A DNA stretch of 64,000 bases from contig URZX01000002.1 of the NCBI GenBank assembly GCA_900552455.1, positions 62,001-126,000 on the forward strand. Direction: 5' to 3'. The position numbers and the translations under genes are program-made. The notes under the pieces were generated by a model, which was not told where the DNA came from, searched no databases, and saw only the letters and a list, made by a program, of their open reading frames with translations. This DNA comes from an uncultured Peptococcaceae bacterium (GTDB taxonomy: Bacteria; Bacillota; Peptococcia; Peptococcales; Peptococcaceae). The stretch's first letter is position 1, and the number at the start of each line of letters is the position of its first letter. This document shows positions 8,211 to 17,326 of the stretch, piece after piece.

Positions 8211-8239
8211 AGTATAGCAGAAAGGCGGTGCGATTGCAA
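8211..8239 (-). promoter_or_regulatory. Promoter of the ncRNA
   Basis: -35 TTGCAA (8234-8239), exactly 17 bp spacer, -10 TATACT (8211-8216) on the minus strand. Confidence 0.7.
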
Positions 8240-8403
8240 TCGGAAGATAAAAACCGCGGAGCGCCCGGGCGAGGTGAAGATCGCTTAGTGCTTTCAGCCG
8301 CCGCTTTTCTGGATGGTGTGGGCGAAAAGCTGTGCGATCACGCAGACAGGCGTTTTCCCTGTCGGAGCGTGAAAAATCCTACTACCGCGATCTGCGCGCT
8401 CTG

Positions 8404-8412
8404 TGCTATAAT
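8404..8412 (+). promoter_or_regulatory. Extended -10 promoter of rqcH
   Basis: TGC-TATAAT on the plus strand, 45 bp before the rqcH ATG. The rest of 8240-8403 shows only a short GACAGG/CCTGTC hairpin and no gene. Confidence 0.5.
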
Positions 8413-8456
8413 AAAAGGTAGCGACAAACAGACCACATGAAGGAGGCTACACAACC

Positions 8457-10232
8457 ATGTCATTAGACGGAATCGCGATGCGCGCGCTGGCGCAGGATCT
8501 GAAAACCAAGCTCTCTGGCGGGCGCATCGACAAGATCAGCCAGCCCTCAGCCACAACGATGACGATGGGCGTGCGCGCCGGTGGTCACAACCACAAATGC
8601 TACGCCACGATCAATCCTCAAAGTGCGCGCGTATCGCTCTCGCGAAAAAGCTTTGAAAGCCCGCAGACGCCGCCGCAATTCTGCATGGTGCTGCGCAAGC
8701 ACATCCAGGGCGCGGTGATCGAAAATATTCGCCAGGTGGACTGGGAGCGCATGATCGCCTTCGATCTGCGCGGACGCAATGAGATCGGCGAAGAAACAAC
8801 GTTCACCCTGCTTTTTGAGCTCATGGGAAAAAACAGCAACATCATGCTCCTGGGCGCAGACGGCACGATTCTCGACGCCATCAGGCGCGTCGGCATGGGC
8901 ACCAACAACTACCGCCAGTTCCAGCCAGGGATCCCTTACCAGATGCCGCCAGCGCAGAACAAGCGCGCACTGGACACGCTGGACGAAGCCAGCCTCGCCG
9001 AGGCGCTGCTCGAGCAGGGGCTTTCCAAAACCGCCAGCAAGGCGCTGCTTTCCGCCATCGCCGGCCTCGGCCCACAGACGGTGACGGAGCTGCTCGTGCG
9101 CGCCAACATCGCGCCGGACACCCGCGTTGAATTTCTCGGCGAGATCGACTACCACCGCCTCTGGCAGCAATGCAGCGGCCTTCTTGCACGCTGCGCGGAC
9201 GCCGACTGGCAGCCGACCCTCGTCTATCGCGGGCGTGAGATTTTCGCCTTTGCGCCCTTTGCCCTCGAACAGTTCGCCGCATTCCACCAGGAAACGCGGC
9301 CCGACATGACCACCATGCTCGAGGATTTCTACGAGATCAAGGAAGAACAGGAGCTTTTCAGCCAGAAACGCACCAGCCTTGAGCGCATCGTGCGCCACGA
9401 AAAGGAACGCTGCGAGAAAAAGCTCGCCCTGCAGCTGGAAAAAGTCGACGAACTCGAACACGCCGACAGCTGGCGCATCAAAGGCGAGCTCCTCACCGCC
9501 AATCTCTACCGCATCAAGCAGGGGCCAAGCGCCGAGGTGGAGAATTTCTACAAAGACGGCGCTCCGCTTGAGACCATCGAGATGAACCCAAGCAAGACGC
9601 CGAACGAAAACGCGCAAGGCTACTTCAAAAAATACAACAAGGCCAAGATCAGCGCCGAGAAAGCTGCCCTGCAGGCAGAGCGCACCTCCGAAGAGCTGGA
9701 GTATCTGCGCACCATCGAAGACAGCCTCGATCAGGCTCAGACCACAGACGATCTCACAGACGTTCGCCTCGAGCTGGAAGAAGCCGGCTACGCCAAGCGC
9801 CATGCCCAACCGCGCGGCAAGAAAGCACAGCACAAGCCGCAGCCAACCCACCTCTTCATCGACGGCTACGAGCTTTACATCGGCAAGAACAACCACCAGA
9901 ACGACTACGTCACCCAGAAGATCGGCAGAAACGCCGACCTCTGGCTCCACACCAAGGACATCCACGGCGCCCACGTCATCATCAAGGCCCACCGAAGCTA
10001 CGACGGATTCTCGCCTGAGATCATCGAAAAAGCCGCCGAGCTCGCCGCCTGGTTCTCCAAAGCACGCTACAGCGCCAAGGTGCCCGTCGACGTCACCTTG
10101 CGCAAAAACGTCCACAAGCCATCTGGCGCCAAGCCTGGTATGGTCATCTACACCGATCAGCAGACCGTCTACGTCACTCCGGAAGAGGCGACCATCGACG
10201 CCCTGCTCGCGCAAACGGAGGCAAGCGAATAA
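8457..10232 (+). CDS. rqcH: Ribosome quality control protein RqcH (NFACT family)
   Basis: Binds stalled 50S subunits carrying peptidyl-tRNA and recruits tRNA-Ala to add C-terminal alanine tails that mark the product for proteolysis. At 591 residues it is of family size: NFACT-N (about 1-160), helix-hairpin-helix (LLSAIAGLGPQT), central coiled coil (about 285-440) and NFACT-R with DLWLHTKDIHGAHVIIK. The start follows AGGAGG. Residues 97-98 are Glu-Arg (DWERM), where the Bacillus protein has the essential Asp-Arg pair, a conservative change. The stop overlaps the rlmH start by one base (TAATG), so the two ribosome-related genes are translationally coupled. Confidence 0.93.
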   Translation: MSLDGIAMRALAQDLKTKLSGGRIDKISQPSATTMTMGVRAGGHNHKCYATINPQSARVSLSRKSFESPQTPPQFCMVLRKHIQGAVIENIRQVDWERMIAFDLRGRNEIGEETTFTLLFELMGKNSNIMLLGADGTILDAIRRVGMGTNNYRQFQPGIPYQMPPAQNKRALDTLDEASLAEALLEQGLSKTASKALLSAIAGLGPQTVTELLVRANIAPDTRVEFLGEIDYHRLWQQCSGLLARCADADWQPTLVYRGREIFAFAPFALEQFAAFHQETRPDMTTMLEDFYEIKEEQELFSQKRTSLERIVRHEKERCEKKLALQLEKVDELEHADSWRIKGELLTANLYRIKQGPSAEVENFYKDGAPLETIEMNPSKTPNENAQGYFKKYNKAKISAEKAALQAERTSEELEYLRTIEDSLDQAQTTDDLTDVRLELEEAGYAKRHAQPRGKKAQHKPQPTHLFIDGYELYIGKNNHQNDYVTQKIGRNADLWLHTKDIHGAHVIIKAHRSYDGFSPEIIEKAAELAAWFSKARYSAKVPVDVTLRKNVHKPSGAKPGMVIYTDQQTVYVTPEEATIDALLAQTEASE

Positions 10233-10711
10233 TGTATATCACCCTCCTGTGCGTCGGTAAGATCAAGGAAAAATACTGGCAGGCCGCCATCGACGAATAC
10301 GCAAAGCGCCTCGCCAAATATCACCAGTTCAAGATCGTCACCGTCGCCGATGAAAAAGATCCCGCTCAGGAAAGCGACAAAGCCATCTGCGCCCTCAAGG
10401 ACAAAGAAGCCGAGCGCCTCGCCAAGCACATCAAAGACGACGACTTCGTCATCACCCTCGAGATTGGCGGCAAAGAGCTCGACACCCTCGCCCTCGCCGA
10501 CACCTTTCGCCGCTGGGAGATGAGCGGCCACACCCACCTCGTCTTCGTCATCGGCGGCAGCTACGGCCTCGGCGATCGCATCCTCCAGCGCAGCGATTTC
10601 GCCCTTTCCTTTTCCAGGCTCACCTTTCCCCACCAGCTCATGCGCGTCATTTTTTGTGAGCAGCTCTACCGCTGCGCCCGCGTGAACGCTGGACAGAAAT
10701 ATCATAAATAA
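10232..10711 (+). CDS. rlmH: 23S rRNA pseudouridine-1915 N3-methyltransferase
   Basis: SPOUT methyltransferase acting on pseudouridine 1915 of helix 69 in assembled 70S ribosomes, using S-adenosylmethionine. The 159 residues have family length and carry the knot motif FVIGGSYGLG and the terminal RLTFPHQLMRVIFCEQLYRC segment. It begins inside the rqcH stop codon and ends 15 bp before the DsbA-family gene. It is reliably assigned. Confidence 0.96.
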   Translation: MYITLLCVGKIKEKYWQAAIDEYAKRLAKYHQFKIVTVADEKDPAQESDKAICALKDKEAERLAKHIKDDDFVITLEIGGKELDTLALADTFRRWEMSGHTHLVFVIGGSYGLGDRILQRSDFALSFSRLTFPHQLMRVIFCEQLYRCARVNAGQKYHK

Positions 10712-10726
10712 GGAGACAACCACAAC

Positions 10727-11353
10727 ATGTTAGACATCGAAATCTGGTCCGACTACACCTGCCCATACTGCTACATCGGCAAAAAACAGCTCTTTCAGGT
10801 GCTCGACGAAATGGGCATCAGCGACTACAAAGTCACCCACCGCGTCTACCTCCTCGACGCCGGCAAAGAAAGCCATCCGGAACGCACCTTCGTGGACGGC
10901 CTCGGTATCTCAGAAAGCGAACGCGCCGGCGTGCTGAAAAAGCTCCAATCCATCGAAGACATGGCCGCAAAAGTCGACCTCCACTACGACATGGCGCATA
11001 TTCCCGACATCGCCACCGAAGATGCCCATCGTCTCACCCTCTGGGCACAGGAGCAGAACAAACACATCGCTCTGAACACCCGCATTTTCAAAGCCTACTT
11101 CGAAGAATGTCAGGACATCTCCGACTTCGCGTTGCTCGCCGACCTCGCCGCCGAATGCGGCCTCGATCGCGACCAGGCCCTCGCCGTGCTCGAAAACGAA
11201 AGCGCCTATCGCGATCAGATCTTCATCGACTGGGAAGAAGCCGACGAGCGCGACATCGACCTCGTCCCTCACTACACCTTCAACGGCAAGATCGAGATCA
11301 TGGGCATCATGACCCTCACCGCCATCCGCAAGCACATCGAAATGGCGATGTAA
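10727..11353 (+). CDS. DsbA family oxidoreductase (FrnE-like)
   Basis: Cytoplasmic thioredoxin-fold protein of 208 residues with the active-site motif CPYC (DYTCPYCYIGKKQL, near residues 10-23), a helical insertion, and the cis-proline/GK segment HYTFNGKIEIMG close to the C terminus. This is the FrnE/2-hydroxychromene-isomerase-like branch of the DsbA family. Members act as disulfide oxidoreductases or isomerases. There is no signal peptide. It probably forms the end of the rqcH-rlmH transcript; the AT-rich island begins just after it. Its substrate is unknown. Confidence 0.85.
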   Translation: MLDIEIWSDYTCPYCYIGKKQLFQVLDEMGISDYKVTHRVYLLDAGKESHPERTFVDGLGISESERAGVLKKLQSIEDMAAKVDLHYDMAHIPDIATEDAHRLTLWAQEQNKHIALNTRIFKAYFEECQDISDFALLADLAAECGLDRDQALAVLENESAYRDQIFIDWEEADERDIDLVPHYTFNGKIEIMGIMTLTAIRKHIEMAM

Positions 11354-11512
11354 GGACGGGGTGCGAAATCAGAGAAAAGCATTATATAGAAACAGCTCAC
11401 GCCAGCGCAGGGTGAGTTGTTTTTTCTTCCTGAGGTTGATACGCTTCCCATCGTTGCCAAAATCTTTGCACGCCACCCAACTTCCAGAACGAAACAAATT
11501 AATACAATATCC

Positions 11513-11574
11513 AAAAGATCCTCTTTATGAAAGTAGAATTTCGTTACTACCACTCATAAAGAGGACCTTTTATT
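11513..11574. terminator. Bidirectional terminator at the island's left edge
   Basis: TCCTCTTTATGA (11519-11530) pairs with TCATAAAGAGGA (11554-11565). T-rich tracts follow on the plus strand (CCTTTTATTT) and more weakly on the minus strand. It serves the reductase gene on the minus strand and possibly the rqcH transcript. Nothing else is seen in 11354-11512. Confidence 0.7.
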
Positions 11575-11592
11575 TAGTGTATGATATTTTAT

Positions 11593-13671
11593 TTACAGAA
11601 TTAATCCAGCATCATATCCTGTTATTGTTGCATTATAAAGATCTCCAACTTTAATACAATCACCTACCATAATAACATCGTACGCAGTACCTCTGAAAGC
11701 TTCTCGTTCTTCTTCTTTACATTTGAGTCCGGATGCCAAAATGACTGTATCTGCAGTAATGTTTTCTTCTTGATCCGCATCAGCAGATTTTACAGAAACA
11801 ACGTTTCCATCAATTTTCGTTACAGTTGTATTAAGCATGATCCGACACTTATTTTCTCGTTCATCATCTTTATTCAAAGCTGCCGTTTTCCGATCATATT
11901 TGTAGGTCAAATAATGTATTGCTTGCAAACGCTCTGTATATGCTCCACCGGAAATAAGTCTGTCAGCCATTTCAATCAGAGTAACTTGTTTCCCTAAATC
12001 TGCCAAATGAATAGCCGTCTCTACGCCAACGGAACCTCCGCCAATAATCACAACCTGATTTCCAACACTTTCTTCATGACCATATACATCTGTTGCAAAA
12101 ACAACATTGTCATTATCCACGCCATCAATCGGAGGTTTTTTGAACTCTGCACCAATCGCTACAATTACGGCATCATACTTACCACCAACCATTTCAGGAG
12201 AAACAGTTTTATTCAATTCGACAGTAATATTTTCATTTTTATTAACCTGACGGATTGCCCATTCCATATATCTGTTAATATCTTCTTTGAAATCTACATA
12301 TTTCGCATAATTTAACTGGCCACCCAATTGATGATCTTTTTCAAAAAGTGTAACCAAATGGCCTCTTTCTGCTGCTTTTAATGCAGCCTGCATACCAGAT
12401 GGTCCTCCACCGATAACAGCAATATTTTTTTGTCTCTTTGCTGCTGGATACCGGAACAAAAATGGTTCACGGCCATGCTCTGGATTGACAGAACAACTAG
12501 AGAGTTTAGTTTGATTTTCTAAATCATCACCAACCTGACCATTTTTTCCTTCTTTTCTTCCAGCAAAAATATCTAAGCATCTCAGGCACTTTACGCATGG
12601 CCGAATATCCTCAGCTCTCCCAGCGCGAGCCTTTTCACCCCAATCAGGATCTGCCAAAAAGCTTCGTGCCATACCAACAAAATCTGCTTTACCTTCAGAC
12701 AAAATCTGTTCAGCCAAAGCTGGATCATTAATTGCGCCAATTGCAGTAACCGGAATCTTTATACCACTTTTCTTCATGGCTTCCGCTAAATACACATTAC
12801 AACCATTTGGCATAAAATGCGTTGGATGCATGATGCCTCGTGTCAACGGCGTAATACGCACGCCTGCAGAACATTGAATGATGTCAATCTTATCTTCAAT
12901 CATTTTAACAAATTCAATGGTCTCATCCATGCTAAGATTACCAGGCGTCAACTCACTAGCACTGATACGATATTCTATGACCATATCATCGCCAACACGC
13001 TCACGAATAGCATCTAATACCATCATTGGGAAACGGGCACGATTTTCTAACGATCCACCGTACTTATCTTTTCTAAAATTTTCCAATGGAGACAAAAATT
13101 CAGCAAGCAGCCATCCATGGCCACCATGTACCAATAAGTGATCAATACCACCACGCTTCATCATATGAGCAGCATCAGCAAAACATTTTGCCACACGATA
13201 CATTTCATCTTCATCCATTTCCTCGACTTGATATCCATTAATTACCTTTGCGGAAGGCCCAATTGGATTCTGATGATTTTCATTAAATATAGGAATTGCA
13301 AACTCGCCACAATGTGACAACTCAATTGCAGCTTTCGCCCCATATGAATGGCACAATTCTGTAAAAATATTCAATGTTGGTAGTGTTTCATCAGTAAAAG
13401 TATTGAAATACACCGGATGTCCATTACCTCGCACCATATCTACATTTGCTTCACCATTGCAGACACACGCCGCGCCTCCTCTGGCTTCTGCGCCATAGAA
13501 TTCTATGCCAAAATCAGACATCCTATTATAGCCATCCCTATCTAATTCCAAACTTAAATAGGATCCACCGTGTGGTGCCGCGAAAATTCTATTTTTATAA
13601 ATCTGATTTCTTACTTTAATTGGACTAAATAACGTTGGATAAGCTTGTTCATACCAATACTTCGTTCCCAT
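11593..13671 (-). CDS. FMN/FAD/[4Fe-4S] enoate reductase-type Old Yellow Enzyme
   Basis: A 692-residue NAD(P)H-dependent flavoenzyme of the 2,4-dienoyl-CoA reductase/2-enoate reductase/BaiCD-BaiH group, which reduces activated C=C bonds. An OYE TIM barrel (about 10-350) carries HGGHGWLLAEFLSP and YGGSLENRARF. Iron-sulfur cysteines lie at 359, 362, 365 and 393 (CVKCLRC, CSVNP). Two dinucleotide folds follow, with IGGGPSG (420-426) and IGGGSVG (543-549). There is no Tat or Sec signal, so it acts in the cytoplasm. It is 14 bp downstream of the hydrolase gene and probably cotranscribed with it and the transporter. The AT-rich codon use differs sharply from rqcH and purL. The substrate cannot be read from sequence. 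Confidence 0.88.
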   Translation of the reverse strand: MGTKYWYEQAYPTLFSPIKVRNQIYKNRIFAAPHGGSYLSLELDRDGYNRMSDFGIEFYGAEARGGAACVCNGEANVDMVRGNGHPVYFNTFTDETLPTLNIFTELCHSYGAKAAIELSHCGEFAIPIFNENHQNPIGPSAKVINGYQVEEMDEDEMYRVAKCFADAAHMMKRGGIDHLLVHGGHGWLLAEFLSPLENFRKDKYGGSLENRARFPMMVLDAIRERVGDDMVIEYRISASELTPGNLSMDETIEFVKMIEDKIDIIQCSAGVRITPLTRGIMHPTHFMPNGCNVYLAEAMKKSGIKIPVTAIGAINDPALAEQILSEGKADFVGMARSFLADPDWGEKARAGRAEDIRPCVKCLRCLDIFAGRKEGKNGQVGDDLENQTKLSSCSVNPEHGREPFLFRYPAAKRQKNIAVIGGGPSGMQAALKAAERGHLVTLFEKDHQLGGQLNYAKYVDFKEDINRYMEWAIRQVNKNENITVELNKTVSPEMVGGKYDAVIVAIGAEFKKPPIDGVDNDNVVFATDVYGHEESVGNQVVIIGGGSVGVETAIHLADLGKQVTLIEMADRLISGGAYTERLQAIHYLTYKYDRKTAALNKDDERENKCRIMLNTTVTKIDGNVVSVKSADADQEENITADTVILASGLKCKEEEREAFRGTAYDVIMVGDCIKVGDLYNATITGYDAGLIL

Positions 13672-13685
13672 AAATATTCACTCCT

Positions 13686-14471
13686 TTAATCATAGTACTC
13701 CGGCAACGTTTTAAGCTGGCTCCATTGATCAACATCATGTCCAAAGATCAATCGTCCATTATAGCTTTTTGATATTTTTTCTAATCTGTTCATAGATTCT
13801 ATATGTTTTTCGAGATTCCATGTATTTTCAATATAGTTATGCTCCGTAAAATGTAATTCATTATGGATTGCATCCACCGCAAAAATCCATGTTCCACTAT
13901 TACACAAGGAAACCATCATGGATTGATGTCCAGGTGTATGTCCTTTGGTATCTATAAGCACAATGCTCCCATCTCCAAACAAATCATACTCTTTCTCATC
14001 TGGAATCAGTTCAATCTCCATTTTGGGGCACTCTTTCTTAAACCGTTCAAAAGAGCTCACTTCATCTGGAGAATATCCAACTAATGGGGTGGCCTGCAAT
14101 CCTTCCAATTCCTTTTGTCTAATAAAAAGTGTCGCATTGCAGAAAAGAAAAAGTTGATTATGGTGATCTCTATGCCAATGACTCAAAATAATATTTTTAA
14201 CATCATCTGCCGTATAACCAATCTTTTCAAGCTGATGATCAATTCTCATATTCTCATCATATATTAAGCGCGACACCTGGCTATTAGAAAAATGGTTAGG
14301 TTCAATCCCGGTATCCAATAATACTAGTCCTTTATCTTCATGTTCTAATAAAACTGCAGGAACCTGAATAGAGTACTTGAAGGTTTCCGTATGATATTTT
14401 GCATACGGATCACTATCAGGAACAATAATTCTACCAGTTTCAATCAAAAACATTCTTTTAATTTTTGACAT
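13686..14471 (-). CDS. Metallo-beta-lactamase-fold hydrolase (lactonase-like)
   Basis: A 261-residue zinc hydrolase. The dinuclear metal ligands are all visible: H98, H100, D102 and H103 (HWHRDH), H182 in GHTPGH, D200 in AVDAIHN and H245 in FGHDVDQW. This set matches N-acyl-homoserine-lactone lactonases and related lactone or ester hydrolases. The start is the ATG at 14471, preceded by GGTGA; a TTG at 14483 in the same frame has no better site. It lies between the transporter and the enoate-type reductase, suggesting that it opens or deacylates the compound that the reductase handles. Quorum quenching is an alternative but fits the context less. Confidence 0.82.
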   Translation of the reverse strand: MSKIKRMFLIETGRIIVPDSDPYAKYHTETFKYSIQVPAVLLEHEDKGLVLLDTGIEPNHFSNSQVSRLIYDENMRIDHQLEKIGYTADDVKNIILSHWHRDHHNQLFLFCNATLFIRQKELEGLQATPLVGYSPDEVSSFERFKKECPKMEIELIPDEKEYDLFGDGSIVLIDTKGHTPGHQSMMVSLCNSGTWIFAVDAIHNELHFTEHNYIENTWNLEKHIESMNRLEKISKSYNGRLIFGHDVDQWSQLKTLPEYYD

Positions 14472-14509
14472 TTTAATCACCAATCTTTATTTTTTGAAGA
14501 ACATTATCA

Positions 14510-15964
14510 TTAAACTGGGAATAAGAAACACCCTAACGGATAACCAATTAACAACGTAGAAGCCCAAACAATTACCACCTGAACAGCGCCATGTCTGGCC
14601 GCTTGTCCACTTGTAATCCATTCAGAGTTCCCATGTAAGATAGCTGCTGTTGCGCAACCTGCTGGCGTCCCTAATGCCGCATTAGAACACAGGAAAACTG
14701 CCAAAGCAATCGCATGATAATTGAAACCTGCTGTCGACGCAAACGTATACGAAATTGGAATAAACAGTAACGCTACCACCACATTACTTCCAAAGTTTGT
14801 GATAATTGCAGGAATCAACGTTACTAGGGCAATAAAGACCAGTGCACTTCTGCCTTCCAGCAATGGGGATAGCAACGCTGCCAAAGCATCAGAGATTCCC
14901 ACTTCAGGGCTGCCTACGGCATTGATAATAACCATTACACAAGCAGTAAGGAAAATTGCGCTCCACCGAATGCCCTTAGTAAACATTTCGTTAATATCGA
15001 TACCTTTGCTAAAATTAAGCATTACCATCGCAACTAAGAGTATAGCTGGAACCCCTTTGCTACCTAATGCACTAAAAACTTGCGAACTGGTCCATTCTGC
15101 TGGTAAAAAGCTTGGCCAAAACATAAAGACCAAAAACAAGACCAAAAATACCATTGTGATTTTTTGATAGGTATCCAAATGATCTTCTCCACCTTCAATT
15201 TTATCAATCTGAATATTCGACAAGTCTAAACGTAAAATAAATTTCCCATATAATACAAACAGAATATAGTAAACAGTTTCAACGACTAAAACCCAAACGC
15301 TATACTTTACTGCATTAAATGTATATCCTGAAATACCCTCGTAAACACCAACTGCCTGCATCACAGGTGGTGAGAAAATAAACAGCTGGCACCCGATAGT
15401 TGCACCAAAAGCAATACCCGCAATCATAAATTGAGTATACTTACCTTTTTCCAAATGACAAATATCACATACAGAATAGAACATTGACCATACAAAGAAA
15501 ATAGCAACAAACGGATTAACCAATGCGGAAATAATTGCTGCTGTAAAGACCAAAAGGAAGGACAGCACCCACGGTCTTCCACGACCAATTCTTAAATTTA
15601 CTAATTTATAAGAAATCCATCTGACAATACCTGCTTCTTCTATGATATACATAAACGGAAATACAAATAACAGTGTCAAAACATTATTGTGACTAATACC
15701 ATATTGTAGAGACTCAGTCACTGTTTGGAAGCCTGTAAACCCCAGAGCGATCATTCCAAGGATACTAGTCCAAAAAACGCCACATGTTGTCCAACCATAT
15801 ACAAGGCCAATGAAAACACCCAGCACGCCTACCCCAACTTCTGTAATAGTACTAAATGGTGGGCATACATATTTGAAACCAAACATAAAGAATAAAATGA
15901 TAACAACATGTATCCACTGTGCCACACTGTTTTTACTTAAAGGTAATTTTTCTTGAGCTGACAT
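14510..15964 (-). CDS. SLC13/DASS-type anion transporter
   Basis: A 484-residue polytopic membrane protein with about 11-12 hydrophobic segments and paired hairpin-like regions (e.g. ISALVNPFVAIFFVW and the Asn/Pro/Gly-rich TNFGSNVVVALLF). This is typical of the ion transporter superfamily that includes DASS, CitM and ArsB/NhaD proteins. These usually move carboxylates with Na+ or H+. The ATG at 15964 is chosen because GGAGGG lies seven bases upstream; a TTG 15 bases earlier also fits the frame. It is the first gene of the minus-strand island operon, divergent from the LysR gene, and probably imports the pathway's anionic substrate. Confidence 0.75.
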   Translation of the reverse strand: MSAQEKLPLSKNSVAQWIHVVIILFFMFGFKYVCPPFSTITEVGVGVLGVFIGLVYGWTTCGVFWTSILGMIALGFTGFQTVTESLQYGISHNNVLTLLFVFPFMYIIEEAGIVRWISYKLVNLRIGRGRPWVLSFLLVFTAAIISALVNPFVAIFFVWSMFYSVCDICHLEKGKYTQFMIAGIAFGATIGCQLFIFSPPVMQAVGVYEGISGYTFNAVKYSVWVLVVETVYYILFVLYGKFILRLDLSNIQIDKIEGGEDHLDTYQKITMVFLVLFLVFMFWPSFLPAEWTSSQVFSALGSKGVPAILLVAMVMLNFSKGIDINEMFTKGIRWSAIFLTACVMVIINAVGSPEVGISDALAALLSPLLEGRSALVFIALVTLIPAIITNFGSNVVVALLFIPISYTFASTAGFNYHAIALAVFLCSNAALGTPAGCATAAILHGNSEWITSGQAARHGAVQVVIVWASTLLIGYPLGCFLFPV

Positions 15965-16143
15965 TTTTTTACCCTCCAATCACAAAAACATTCTTTAACA
16001 CGCATATTAGAATGCAACTACGCTCCTTTCTTCTAAATCTAATCCCAATCCGGATTCCTTTGATTTATCTAAATTTTATCATAAAGCCACTTTATTAGTG
16101 AAATAACCATTAATGATGTTCGCTCAATCGATATATCTAAGAT

Positions 16144-16281
16144 CTTATAACAGCTTTGATAATAAATTCGGATTATAGCCTGTGACTTGTTATAACATTT
16201 TTTATAAGTCTCTGCATGTTATCATACTTCATAAAAATTTATTCATCTGAGACTCTCTAGCAATCAGAAATATGTTATAAT
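16144..16281. promoter_or_regulatory. Divergent control region with repeated TGTTAT sites
   Basis: The 365-bp gap between transporter and LysR gene is AT-rich. It holds a perfect palindrome TGTTATAACA (16188-16197) and further half-sites TTATAACA (16145), TGTTAT (16217) and TGTTAT (16274). The last overlaps a TATAAT (16276-16281) that is a likely -10 for the LysR gene. A minus-strand TATAAT lies at 16172-16177. These are candidate LysR operators; the binding is inferred. Confidence 0.4.
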
Positions 16282-16329
16282 TCCACTAGAAAGCCCATGA
16301 CATCCATTAATTAAGAGGGGGGTATTAGT

Positions 16330-17259
16330 ATGCGATTGGAGGATATTAAGTATTTTGTTGAAATCGTCGACAAAAAAAGCTTTAATAAGGCAGCCGAAAC
16401 GCTCTACATCACTCAACCAGCCCTAGGAAATGCAATAAAAAACTTTGAAACGGAACTCGGGCAAGAACTTCTTCATCGCTCATCATCGGGCATCCAACCC
16501 ACATTATTTGGTAAACTCGTTTATAACGACTGTGTGCAAATGCTAGACTTCTTTTCAAGCGCTTACAATAGTTGGCAAAATAACATCGAATTATTTTCTA
16601 AGCTCGAAGGGAAAATAAAAATTGGCACCTTCCCGTTGATCGCACCATTTCTTGCCGCAAATTTTTATAAAGAATTAAACGCCCTCTGTCCAAATTTAAA
16701 TATTTCAATTTACGACCTTCCTCTGCGGCATAATCTTGACAGCTATTTGTCAAGCGATGTTGACATTGGTATTGGAGTCTTAGAGTCGATAGGACCTGTA
16801 AAAAATCACGAAATATTTTCTCAAGCTAAAGAACTTGGCATTGAAATTCACCTTATATGGCGTGATCAAATGAAAGCTTTATTCAGTAGCAAGAATAAAC
16901 TGACTAAAAAAGGCTATGTTGATCAAAATGATCTCGAAGATTTTCCATTAATCACCTATCATGAAAATGAAAGAGAATACATCTATCCAAGTCCTTCAAC
17001 TCACACAATCTACGCCCATACTACAGACCAGATCTTCCAAATGGTTCAATCAAATGACGGTTATTTTTTAGCATGTGAGAAAGTTGCCAATACACATTTT
17101 GCGCTCCAAAGCGGTCTAATTAAAGCGCTTGAAATTCGTGGAATCAACTATCCAGATATTTATTTATATGTTATTCATCCACGAGATAATAATATGTCGC
17201 TTGCGCAAAAAACGATCACAGAACTGTTATATTTTTTCTTAGCAGATGCTTCTATCTAA
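16330..17259 (+). CDS. LysR-family transcriptional regulator
   Basis: A 309-residue regulator. The N-terminal winged helix-turn-helix (MRLEDIKYFVEIVDKKSFNKAAETLYITQPAL region, residues 1-60) is followed by a periplasmic-binding-protein-like effector domain (about 90-300, beginning GKIKIGTFPL). The start follows AGAGGGGGG. It is transcribed away from the transporter-hydrolase-reductase operon, the classical layout for a LysR protein that activates its neighbours in response to their substrate. Low GC matches the island. The effector is unknown. Confidence 0.9.
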   Translation: MRLEDIKYFVEIVDKKSFNKAAETLYITQPALGNAIKNFETELGQELLHRSSSGIQPTLFGKLVYNDCVQMLDFFSSAYNSWQNNIELFSKLEGKIKIGTFPLIAPFLAANFYKELNALCPNLNISIYDLPLRHNLDSYLSSDVDIGIGVLESIGPVKNHEIFSQAKELGIEIHLIWRDQMKALFSSKNKLTKKGYVDQNDLEDFPLITYHENEREYIYPSPSTHTIYAHTTDQIFQMVQSNDGYFLACEKVANTHFALQSGLIKALEIRGINYPDIYLYVIHPRDNNMSLAQKTITELLYFFLADASI

Positions 17260-17266
17260 TCATAAA

Positions 17267-17312
17267 AAGGAGGCCGCCGCTTATCGCGACAACCTCCTTC
17301 TCGTTTTCTATG
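17267..17312 (+). terminator. Terminator of the LysR gene
   Basis: AAGGAGG (17267-17273) pairs with CCTCCTT (17293-17299), followed by CTCGTTTTCT. It begins 8 bp after the stop codon. Confidence 0.6.
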
Positions 17313-17326
17313 GTAAGAACGCCTTA

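Noticed and set aside
8547..10214. Open frame of 555 codons opposite rqcH
   Set aside because: Antisense shadow; rqcH itself has full domain structure and a proper start.
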